Below, piece by piece: positions 8,556 to 15,044 of a DNA stretch of 64,000 nt. Numbering within the stretch: the stretch's first letter is position 1; each line of letters starts with the position of its first letter. Both the position numbers and the translations under genes were made by a program. Source of the stretch: DASRDR01 sp035550795 (lineage in GTDB: Bacteria; Methylomirabilota; Methylomirabilia; Rokubacteriales; DASRDR01). The stretch lies in assembly GCA_035550795.1 (NCBI GenBank), contig DASZOL010000046.1, positions 1 to 64,000 on the forward strand. Direction: 5' to 3'. The notes beneath the pieces are model-generated. The model was not told the DNA's origin. It made no database searches and saw only the letters and a program-made list of their open reading frames with translations.

Positions 8556-9614
8556 ATGGATCCGGCGCCTGAGAGCGAGCGGCAGCAACTCAGGGCCCTG
8601 GTCGAGCACAGCAGCGACCTCATCGGCACCGCAGCACTGGACGGTCGGCTGCTCTTTGTCAACACCGCCGCCCGGCAGCTCCTGGCGCTCGACGGCCTCG
8701 ACGAGGCCCATCCCCTGATGAGCGACCTGGTCCTCCCTCGCTACCAGTCGACGGTCGGGCAGCAGATCCTTCCGCTCGCGTTCCGTGACGGACAGTGGGA
8801 AGGACCGATTCCCTTCCGTCAGTTCCGGACCGGTCAACCCATCCTGGTGCTCTGGACGGTCTTCCTGATCACCGAGCCGATCACGAAGCAGCCCAGGCTG
8901 TTCGGCTGGCTCGCCCGCGTCCTCACCCCGCCCCACCAGGTGGAAGAGGTGCTTCACGAGCGTGAACGTGAGCTGCGCCGGCTGCTCCAGGAGCGAAAAC
9001 GTCTCTTCGAGGATCTCCACGACAACGTCATCCAGATGCTGTACGCGGCGGGCATGCAGCTGGAGGAATGCCGCCGCCTCAGCGACGCCGGTGCCCGTGG
9101 GGTCGGGAACCACCTCGACGCCGTCATGAAGATCATCAATGACGCGATCCGCGAGGTCCGCGGCTACTTCGCCCTGGAAGTGGAGCCCGGGCCGCTCAGC
9201 GGCGACGCGCTGATCGCCGAGCTGCAGAACCTCGCCGACGCCATCGGGCAGTCCCATCTCATTGAGTTCGAGCTCGACATCGATTCTGCCACCGCGGACC
9301 TGCTAACGGCGGAGCAGGCGACGCACGTGCTCGCCATTGCACGCGAAGCTGTCAGCAACTCTCTCCAGCACGGGGCGGCGACGCGAGTGAGCGTCTCCCT
9401 GACGCAGCTGGACCGGCACCTGCGCCTGCAGATCGCGGACGACGGCGTGGGGTTCGACATGGGGGGCGAGCTCGGGCGGGGACGCGGGCTGATCAACATG
9501 AGGACACGCGCCGAGAAGGTCGGGGGAGCGCTGGAAGTCGTCTCGCACCGAGGCAGCGGCACCGAGGTGGCGCTCTTCCTTCCGAAGGAGTCTGCACGTG
9601 GCGTCACACGATAG
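8556..9614 (+). CDS. Cytoplasmic PAS-type sensor histidine kinase (NarX-like class)
   Basis: A 352-residue kinase. Residues 10-125 form a PAS-like sensor. A coiled linker (about 128-150, E-R-E-R-E-L-R-R-L-L-Q-E-R-K-R) leads to a HisKA_3 dimerisation domain with phospho-acceptor H155 in F-E-D-L-H-D-N-V-I-Q. The HATPase domain shows A-R-E-A-V-S-N-S-L-Q-H-G, D-D-G-V-G-F-D and G-R-G-L-I-N-M-R-T-R-A. There is no membrane segment, so the signal is cytoplasmic. A GGGGAG site precedes ATG 8556. The stop overlaps the next gene's GTG start by 17 bases, giving coupled translation with its regulator. It lies between the barrel/C39 pair and the small exported proteins, which suggests it controls one or both. 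Confidence 0.9.
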   Translation: MDPAPESERQQLRALVEHSSDLIGTAALDGRLLFVNTAARQLLALDGLDEAHPLMSDLVLPRYQSTVGQQILPLAFRDGQWEGPIPFRQFRTGQPILVLWTVFLITEPITKQPRLFGWLARVLTPPHQVEEVLHERERELRRLLQERKRLFEDLHDNVIQMLYAAGMQLEECRRLSDAGARGVGNHLDAVMKIINDAIREVRGYFALEVEPGPLSGDALIAELQNLADAIGQSHLIEFELDIDSATADLLTAEQATHVLAIAREAVSNSLQHGAATRVSVSLTQLDRHLRLQIADDGVGFDMGGELGRGRGLINMRTRAEKVGGALEVVSHRGSGTEVALFLPKESARGVTR

Positions 9615-10281
9615 ACAAGCGATTCGCGTTCTCATCGTCGACGATCACGAAGTGGTGCGTCTGGGCCTCCGCACCCTGCTGAGCAGGGTGAGCACGATCA
9701 GGGTGGCGGGCGAAGCGGGCACCGCCGCGGCCGCGCTCGCCGAGGCGAGTCGCCTTCAACCCGACGTCGTGCTGATGGACGTGCGCCTGCCGGACGGCAG
9801 CGGCATCGAGGCGTGCCGTGAGATCCGCAGCACGTGCCCCACCACGCGAGTCCTCTTCCTGACGTCGTTTCCGGACGAGGAGGCGGTGCTGTCGACCATT
9901 CTGGCCGGAGGCGATGGCTATCTCCTCAAGGAGGTCAGCGGCGACCTGCTGATCGGGGCGATCGAGCGCGTCGCCGCCGGACAGTCCATGCTGGATCCCA
10001 CTGTCACGACACGCCTCCTTGCCTGGGTGAGGTCGCTCGACTCGGTGACGGCGGGCGGGGACCGCCACGATGGCCTGTCCCCCCAGGAGCAGCGCGTGCT
10101 GGCGCTCGTCGCGGAGGGGCAGACCAACAAGGAGATCGCCGCCGCACTGAGCCTCAGCGACAAGACGGTCCGGAACTACCTCAGCAACATCTTTCAGAAG
10201 CTGCACGTGAGCCGCCGTTCTCAGGCGGTCTCCGTGTTCCTGGGCGGACACCCGCAGCATCGGCCAGCCGTGGGCGGCTGA
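9598..10281 (+). CDS. NarL/FixJ-family response regulator
   Basis: A 227-residue regulator starting at GTG 9598 inside the kinase gene. The receiver domain has acidic residues D15/D16 in V-L-I-V-D-D-H, phospho-acceptor D61 in V-L-M-D-V-R-L-P-D-G-S-G, and a K in Y-L-L-K-E-V. The C-terminal LuxR-type helix-turn-helix begins L-S-P-Q-E-Q-R-V-L-A-L-V-A-E-G and continues N-K-E-I-A-A-A-L-S-L-S-D-K-T-V-R-N-Y. It should bind DNA as a dimer after phosphorylation by the kinase at 8556. Candidate palindromic sites lie 300-370 bases downstream, in front of the first small exported protein. Confidence 0.92.
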   Translation: MASHDRQAIRVLIVDDHEVVRLGLRTLLSRVSTIRVAGEAGTAAAALAEASRLQPDVVLMDVRLPDGSGIEACREIRSTCPTTRVLFLTSFPDEEAVLSTILAGGDGYLLKEVSGDLLIGAIERVAAGQSMLDPTVTTRLLAWVRSLDSVTAGGDRHDGLSPQEQRVLALVAEGQTNKEIAAALSLSDKTVRNYLSNIFQKLHVSRRSQAVSVFLGGHPQHRPAVGG

Positions 10282-10283
10282 CA

Positions 10284-10300
10284 TCCGGCCCAGCGCCGGA
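10284..10300 (+). terminator. Hairpin just after the response-regulator gene
   Basis: A 6-bp perfect stem TCCGGC/GCCGGA with a five-base loop starts three bases after the regulator's stop codon. No T-run follows, so it is a weak terminator or an mRNA-stabilising structure. Confidence 0.3.
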
Positions 10301-10577
10301 CATTCCGCTCTCGCGCTGATGCCCGGCGCCCGGTCCCGCGCGCCAGGATAGCCGCGCCCGCCTCCAGGTGTGCGAGCGCCGCCGGCAGGCGGCCGGGGAT
10401 GGGTCTCGGCGGGCGACGTCGCGGGCTCCCCAGGGACATACGGGCCGCCGTACGGCCCTGGTCCGGGTGAGAGACGACCCTAGCGTCCCGGCGCGCCTGC
10501 CCCCGCCAGGCAAGGCCGAAAAACAACTTGGTCGGGTCCGAACATCCCTTCCCGCCTCCGCGCCGTCATGACAGGCT

Positions 10578-10591
10578 CAGTGCCGGCACTG
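10578..10591. promoter_or_regulatory. 14-bp perfect palindrome, candidate operator
   Basis: CAGTGCCGGCACTG is self-complementary over 14 bases and lies 143 bases before the start of the small exported protein gene. A dimeric regulator such as the LuxR-type protein at 9598 could bind it. The link is inferred from position only. Confidence 0.35.
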
Positions 10592-10638
10592 GGAGGATCT
10601 GGATGCATGGCTCGGCAACGGCTCGACGATCGGGTGAC

Positions 10639-10653
10639 CACCTCGACGAGGTG
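10639..10653. promoter_or_regulatory. 7-bp inverted repeat, candidate operator
   Basis: CACCTCG and CGAGGTG flank a single A, about 80 bases before the GTG start at 10734. It is a second candidate regulator site near the likely promoter. Confidence 0.3.
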
Positions 10654-10733
10654 ACCGTCGGGTGGCGAGCGTCGGCCGTCTTTTCGGATCGCGCAGTCGA
10701 GTCACTGGACCGCTACAGGCATGGAGGTGCACT

Positions 10734-11042
10734 GTGAGAAAGGTTGCTGGAATCGCCCTGGTTCTCTTCCTCGCGCTGGCGCTGCAGAGTGTTCCGGTTT
10801 TGGCGGGCGACGAGCCCGTCGTGAACGCGGGCTCGACGACGTTTCACGCGTTCAGCAAGATGACGGTCGAGACGCGCGCCAGCCTCGTTCCGATGCAGAG
10901 CGATCAGCTCGTGTCCGTGGAAGGAGAGGCGGGCTTCTGCGTCGTGTGCATCAACGCCGCGCGCGTGACGCAGGTGAACGCGAGCCTGCTCAGCCTTGCC
11001 AACACCCAGACGAACCTCGCGGTGGTGGCGCAGAGCAACTGA
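10734..11042 (+). CDS. Small Sec-exported CxxC protein, paralogue A
   Basis: A 102-residue protein. Residues 1-24 form a signal peptide ending V-L-A before G-D-E. The mature part carries F-H-A-F-S-K-M (37-43), L-V-P-M (51-54) and L-V-S-V-E-G-E (59-65), then C-V-V-C (69-72) and an N/Q/T- and aliphatic-rich tail with V-T-Q-V-N. The first block matches paralogue B at 11264 almost residue by residue, and so do the CxxC and V-T-Q-x-N. The start is GTG 10734, set by a GGAGG site six bases upstream and by the signal peptide. The tail composition is compatible with an aggregating or amyloid-like surface protein. V-E-G-E resembles the end of a leader cut by C39 peptidases, but both points are inference. 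I recognise no named family. Confidence 0.75.
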   Translation: MRKVAGIALVLFLALALQSVPVLAGDEPVVNAGSTTFHAFSKMTVETRASLVPMQSDQLVSVEGEAGFCVVCINAARVTQVNASLLSLANTQTNLAVVAQSN

Positions 11043-11152
11043 TCGGCCGCGGCGGCGCTGCGCGAAGGACGGCGAGTAGCATTGTCGCCGCCCTTCCCGC
11101 AGATCTCGCGGCGTAGGAATCCGAGATCGAGCGAGTACTCGTAACCGAGGCC

Positions 11153-11184
11153 GGGGTAAGGGACGGCCGAGAGTCCCTTACCCC
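11153..11184. other. 12-bp perfect hairpin between the paralogues
   Basis: GGGGTAAGGGAC and GTCCCTTACCCC pair perfectly around an 8-base loop, 111 bases after paralogue A. No T-run follows. It could stop or protect the upstream transcript, giving the two paralogues different levels. Confidence 0.55.
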
Positions 11185-11230
11185 TCCCCTCGCGACGCAC
11201 CACGCGTCGCCCCGAGGGGCAAAGTCCAAC

Positions 11231-11250
11231 GTCACTGGTTGGCCAGTGAC
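11231..11250. promoter_or_regulatory. 8-bp hairpin beside the ribosome-binding site of paralogue B
   Basis: GTCACTGG and CCAGTGAC pair perfectly around TTGG and end two bases before the GGAGAGG site of the 11264 gene. This position could influence translation initiation. Two smaller stems (GCGACG/CGTCGC at 11192-11210 and GCCCC/GGGGC at 11209-11220) lie just before it. Confidence 0.45.
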
Positions 11251-11263
11251 ATGGAGAGGCGTC

Positions 11264-11599
11264 ATGAAGCAGCTGATCGCCGCAGGAGTCGCCGTCTCGC
11301 TTCTTGTTGGACTCCTCCTGCCGGTGACCCCGGCGCTGGCCGCGAGCATCGACGCCACGATCGACGGTTCGACGGCCTCGTTTCACGCATTCAGCAAGAT
11401 GCCGTCCGCTGACCGCGATGCCCTCCGGCCGATGACGAGCGAGGAGCTCGCGGCCGTGGAAGGGGCGGCACTAGGCGGGCTGTCCCTCACCTGGGCGAAC
11501 CTCAACCTCGGCATCATCCTGCAGATCAACATCTGCGCCATCTGCTCCAACGTGACCCAGGGCAACGTCGGGGGCTTGATCCAGATGGGACAGCCGTAA
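11264..11599 (+). CDS. Small Sec-exported CxxC protein, paralogue B
   Basis: A 111-residue protein with a signal peptide (1-27, ending P-A-L-A-A). The conserved block F-H-A-F-S-K-M (40-46), R-P-M-T-S-E-E-L-A-A-V-E-G-A (55-68) and a further L-G-G (70-72) follow. The C-terminal region has N-L-N-L-G-I-I-L-Q-I-N, C-A-I-C (91-94) and N-V-T-Q-G-N, rich in Asn/Gln and beta-branched residues. S-E-E-L-A-A-V-E-G-A resembles the double-glycine leaders cut by C39 peptidases. Here, however, it sits behind a Sec signal, so cleavage would be periplasmic. A GGAGAGG site precedes ATG 11264; an in-frame ATG at 11246 is less well placed. It is paralogous to 10734 and probably functions with it and with the barrel/C39 pair. 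The function is unknown. Confidence 0.75.
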   Translation: MKQLIAAGVAVSLLVGLLLPVTPALAASIDATIDGSTASFHAFSKMPSADRDALRPMTSEELAAVEGAALGGLSLTWANLNLGIILQINICAICSNVTQGNVGGLIQMGQP

Positions 11600-11904
11600 G
11601 GCCACACTCGGAGAGCGCATCGCCGCTTCCGCGGCTCGACGGGCGGCAGCGCCCGGCTCCATCGCCGGCCGCGGCGCCTCACCGGGCCGGGCGGGCGTCT
11701 CGCGTCGGCCGACGCCCGGGCTAGCTCGTGCCCCGCCCGGAATCGGGTCTCACGGGTCGCCTCCGGCCCCTGCTCGCCTGACCGCTTCTCCATCCTGACG
11801 CCGCCCGGACAGATCTTCCTCCCCCTCGGATCCTCGCGCTTCGCCGAAGAACGGCCGCAGCGGAGGTCTCTCACCAGACCCGGAGTTTTCGCTATCCTCG
11901 ATCC
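11600..11904. other. Intergenic region
   Basis: These 305 bases run from the CxxC paralogue to the polymerase gene. I see nothing coding and no strong structure. The final 30 bases probably contain the promoter of the LigD-type gene. Confidence 0.4.
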
Positions 11905-13218
11905 ATGGCGACGGGGAGGCCGGAGCGGGTCCTGGTGGAGGCCGGCGGCCGCGACGTGGCGATCACCAACCCGGGCAAGGTCTACTTCCCGGAGGCCGGG
12001 ATCACGAAGCTCGATGTCGTGCGCTACTACCTCGCCGTGGCGGAGGGCGCACTCCGGGGCGCGGGCGGACGGCCGAACGTGCTGGTGCGCTACGCCAATG
12101 GCATCCACGGCGAGTTCTTCTACCAGAAGCGCGCGCCCCGCGTGCGCCCGGAGTGGGTCGAGGTCGTCGCCCTGAGCTTCCCCTCGGGACGGACCGCCGA
12201 GGAGGTCGTGCCGCGCGACGCGGCGGCCCTCGCGTGGATGGCGAACCTCGGATGCCTGGAGCTGCATCCCCATCCGGTGCGCGCGGAGGACCTCGACCAT
12301 CCCGACGAGCTGCGCATCGACCTCGACCCCGTGCCGGGCGTCGACTGGCCACAGCTCGTCGCCGTGGCCGCGGTCGTGCGCGCGGCCCTGGACGACCTGC
12401 GCCTCGTGGGCTGGCCGAAGACGTCCGGCTCGCGAGGCATCCACGTCAACGTGCGGATCCACCGCCAGTGGTCGTTCGGGCAGGTGAGGCGCGCCGCCCT
12501 CGCCCTCGCGCGCGAGGTCGAGCGGCGGGCGCCGACGCTCGCCACCAGCAAGTGGTGGAAGGAGGAGCGTCACGGCGTCTTCCTCGACTACAACCAGAAC
12601 GCCAAGGACCGCACCGTCGCCAGCGCCTACTCGGTCCGTCCCAAGCCCGACGCGCGCGTCTCGGCGCCCGTGACGTGGGACGAGCTGGCCGAGTGCCGGC
12701 CGGAGGACTTCACGCTGCGCACGCTGCCGGCCCGCTTCGCGGCGATCGGGGACCGCCACGCCCACATCGACGAGCATCCCTGCTCGCTGGCGCCGCTGCT
12801 GGAGCTCTCCGCCGCGCACGAGGCGGACGGCCTCGGCGACGCGCCGTGGCCGCCCCACTACGCGAAGCAGCCGGACGAGCCGTCCCGCGTCGCGCCGTCC
12901 CGCGCGAGGAGCGGGCGGGCCGGCCGGGGCGGCCGGGTCCCGACGAAGCCCCTCGTCGAGATCGGCCGGGCGCGGCGGGCGGAGGATGCCCTCGCCGGGA
13001 TCGAGAGATGGAAGGCGCGCCACCCCGAGGCCGCCCGGCACCTCCAGCCCGCCGACGTGCTCGTCGACTCCATGCGGGGCCGCTCCTCGACCTGGACCCG
13101 CGTCCGCGTGAACCTGGAGCACGTGCCCGAGGCGCTGCGCCCCGGGCCGGAGCCTCTCGATCCGGACGGGTTGCGCTCCGGCGCCCCCTCGGCGAGGCGC
13201 CGACCGCCGACGACGTGA
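11905..13218 (+). CDS. LigD-type polymerase/primase of non-homologous end joining
   Basis: A 437-residue stand-alone polymerase domain, without the phosphoesterase or ligase parts of full LigD. The order of motifs is that of the archaeo-eukaryotic primase-like LigD Pol: I-T-N-P-G-K-V-Y-F-P-E (about 18-28), F-F-Y-Q-K-R, the metal-binding D-E-L-R-I-D-L-D-P, K-T-S-G-S-R-G-I-H-V, and D-Y-N-Q-N-A-K-D-R-T-V-A-S-A-Y-S-V-R. It would add nucleotides at broken ends held by Ku before ligation. The last 130 residues extend beyond the usual ~300-residue domain and include an arginine-rich stretch. The ligase partner lies convergently at 13299 and Ku at 1383. Confidence 0.92.
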   Translation: MATGRPERVLVEAGGRDVAITNPGKVYFPEAGITKLDVVRYYLAVAEGALRGAGGRPNVLVRYANGIHGEFFYQKRAPRVRPEWVEVVALSFPSGRTAEEVVPRDAAALAWMANLGCLELHPHPVRAEDLDHPDELRIDLDPVPGVDWPQLVAVAAVVRAALDDLRLVGWPKTSGSRGIHVNVRIHRQWSFGQVRRAALALAREVERRAPTLATSKWWKEERHGVFLDYNQNAKDRTVASAYSVRPKPDARVSAPVTWDELAECRPEDFTLRTLPARFAAIGDRHAHIDEHPCSLAPLLELSAAHEADGLGDAPWPPHYAKQPDEPSRVAPSRARSGRAGRGGRVPTKPLVEIGRARRAEDALAGIERWKARHPEAARHLQPADVLVDSMRGRSSTWTRVRVNLEHVPEALRPGPEPLDPDGLRSGAPSARRRPPTT

Positions 13219-13298
13219 CGGCCCGCCCGGGCGCGTCCGGGCCCGCCGGGCGCAACGTGGCTCCCCGGCAGCAGCCGGAGCCCGGACAGCAGCCGGGC

Positions 13299-14372
13299 CT
13301 ACCCGCGGGGCTTCCCGAAGATCTCGGCCAGCTCGGCCGGCGGGGTGGACTCCAGCTGGTCGTAGCGGCACTCCGCGGGCCGCTTGTCCGGGCGCCAGCG
13401 CACGAAGGTCGCGGCGTGCCGGAAGCGGTCGCCCTGCAGGTGGTCGTACTTGACCTCGCACACGCGCTCGATGCGCAGCGGCTCCCACGAGAGGTCCTTG
13501 CCTTGGCTCCACCGGCTGGCGGCGCCCGGCATGCGGGTCGAGCCATCGGTCGCCCCCGCCCAGTCGCGCCAGGGATGTCCGTCGAGCGCGTTCCCCCGCA
13601 ACGGGGCGAGGTCGTTCGCGAGCTGGCGGCGCGCCGCCGCCGTGAAGGATGACGTCACCCCGACGTGGTGCAGCGCGCCTGCCGCGTCGTAGAGCCCGAG
13701 GAGCAGCGAGCCGACCAGCTCGCCCGGCCCCGTCTTGTGCCAGCGGAAGCCTGCGACGACGCAGTCGGCCGTGCGCACGTGCTTGACCTTGATCATCACG
13801 CGCTTGCCAGGCTGGTACGTCGTGCTCTCGTGCTTGGCGATGACCCCGTCGAGCCCCGCGCCTTCGAAGCGGTGGAACCACTCCTGCGCCACGGCCCGGT
13901 CGCGAGTGCACGGCGTGAGATGGACGCCGCCGCCGGCGCGGGAGAGCGCCGCCTCGAGCGCCGCGCGCCGCTCGGATTGCGGGCGGGAGCGCAGGTCGCG
14001 GTCGCCTTCCGCCAGAAGGTCGAAGGCGACGAACGACGACGGCGTCTCGCCCGCGAGCCGGGCCACCCGCGAGGCGGCGGGGTGCAGGCGCAGCTGGAGC
14101 GCGTCGAAGTCCAGCCCGCGTCCCGTCGCAATCACGATCTCGCCGTCGACGACGCAGCGCGCAGGCAGGCACGCTCGCAGGGGCGCGGCCAGCTCGGGGA
14201 AGTAGCGGTCCAGCGGCCGCAGGTCCCGGCTCTGCAGGTAGACGCGGTCGCCGTCACGGAAGACGAGCGCGCGGAAGCCGTCCCACTTCGGCTCGAAGAG
14301 CCACCCGCCGCCGGCCGGCAGCTCGGCCGCGGCCTTGGCGAGCATGGGCTCGATCGGCGGCTCGAGCATCAC
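13299..14372 (-). CDS. ATP-dependent DNA ligase, LigC type
   Basis: A 357-residue ligase. Motif I, F-E-P-K-W-D-G-F-R-A, gives adenylated lysine K29. L-Q-S-R-D and V-D-G-E-I-V follow, then F-V-A-F-D-L-L, L-D-G-V-I-A-K (motif IV region) and M-I-K-V-K-H (motif V). The OB-fold half ends W-E-P-L-R-I-E-R-V-C-E-V-K-Y-D-H. The length and lack of extra domains fit LigC-type enzymes, which seal ends in Ku-dependent repair and excision repair. It converges with the polymerase gene (80 bases apart), so the two are not one operon but form a repair island. Confidence 0.92.
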   Translation of the reverse strand: MMLEPPIEPMLAKAAAELPAGGGWLFEPKWDGFRALVFRDGDRVYLQSRDLRPLDRYFPELAAPLRACLPARCVVDGEIVIATGRGLDFDALQLRLHPAASRVARLAGETPSSFVAFDLLAEGDRDLRSRPQSERRAALEAALSRAGGGVHLTPCTRDRAVAQEWFHRFEGAGLDGVIAKHESTTYQPGKRVMIKVKHVRTADCVVAGFRWHKTGPGELVGSLLLGLYDAAGALHHVGVTSSFTAAARRQLANDLAPLRGNALDGHPWRDWAGATDGSTRMPGAASRWSQGKDLSWEPLRIERVCEVKYDHLQGDRFRHAATFVRWRPDKRPAECRYDQLESTPPAELAEIFGKPRG

Positions 14373-14682
14373 GGGAGACGCCGTGCGGCAATGCGTGCCT
14401 CAGCGACGGTCCAGCGCGGGGCGAGAAGGCAGCCCGGACCGTCGAGGTCCATCGCGAGCGGTGAGCTCACGGGCCGGATCGTCTGCCGCACCGGTCCAGC
14501 CTACCGCATGCCGTTCCGCCGTCATGCACCCGTCTGACGTCGCCTCCGGAAGCGCGATCGCGGACCCGGCGCTCGCCTGGCGCGTTGAGCCTCGAGTCTC
14601 GTGACCCCGCCGAGTGTCGCCGTGTCGCGCCGACGACAGAATGACGGCCGCGGTGAACGGCCAGGGGCGGATGCTCGATGGC
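14373..14682. other. Intergenic region
   Basis: A 310-base gap upstream of the ligase gene and downstream of the small membrane protein gene. No recognisable gene or strong structure seen. Confidence 0.4.
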
Positions 14683-14931
14683 TTACCGGGAGGAGGCGGG
14701 GACGCCGGACCTGAGGACGGCCGGCCTCGCCGGAGGGTGGGGTCGAGCGACGCTGCGACCGACCGATCGGGCCGCCCGGATCCGGACATAGCTTGGAACT
14801 AGGCATCCCGCCAGGCAAAGGATGTAGAGCGCCGCGAACAGGCCGAAGGCGCCCAAGACCGGCTGAAGGCTACCGACTGAAGCGACCGCGCTCAGGATGA
14901 GCGTCACTGCGAGGACCAGGATGATCTGCAT
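14683..14931 (-). CDS. Small two-helix membrane protein
   Basis: An 82-residue protein with two hydrophobic segments: M-Q-I-I-L-V-L-A-V-T-L-I-L-S at the N-terminus and A-F-G-L-F-A-A-L-Y-I-L-C-L-A-G-C-L-V around residues 30-47. A basic, proline-rich tail follows. ATG 14931 was chosen because it opens the first helix and lies near an AAGGG stretch; a longer frame starts at 14982. It is divergent from the glucan synthase, whose start is about 110 bases away, so they may share a regulatory region. No family recognised. Confidence 0.45.
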   Translation of the reverse strand: MQIILVLAVTLILSAVASVGSLQPVLGAFGLFAALYILCLAGCLVPSYVRIRAARSVGRSVARPHPPARPAVLRSGVPASSR

Positions 14932-15044
14932 TGCTTCTACACCCTTTTGGCTTGAGCCCGGATTTTGCTCTGGGTCAGGCAAGCCCCGTGCCAGTCACCC
15001 ACGCGGGCACCGCCTCGCACCTCGACGAGAGTGGAGACGACCGT

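Larger units (their letters stand above)
10282..10733. other. Regulatory intergenic region before the small exported proteins
   Basis: These 452 bases lie between the response-regulator gene and the first CxxC protein. No coding frame looks real. The region holds two dyads, listed separately at 10578 and 10639, and probably the promoter for 10734. Confidence 0.5.

Noticed and set aside
10734..11599. Direct assignment of the two small proteins as FapB/FapC
   Set aside because: They are much shorter, show no triple repeats, and carry a V-E-G leader-like block I do not know from Fap; only the part list of the locus is similar.
11383..14172. 929-residue open frame on the minus strand, and similar long frames opposite other genes such as 15078-18419
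   Set aside because: They are antisense shadows of real genes in GC-rich DNA, with arginine/proline-rich nonsense composition and no domains.
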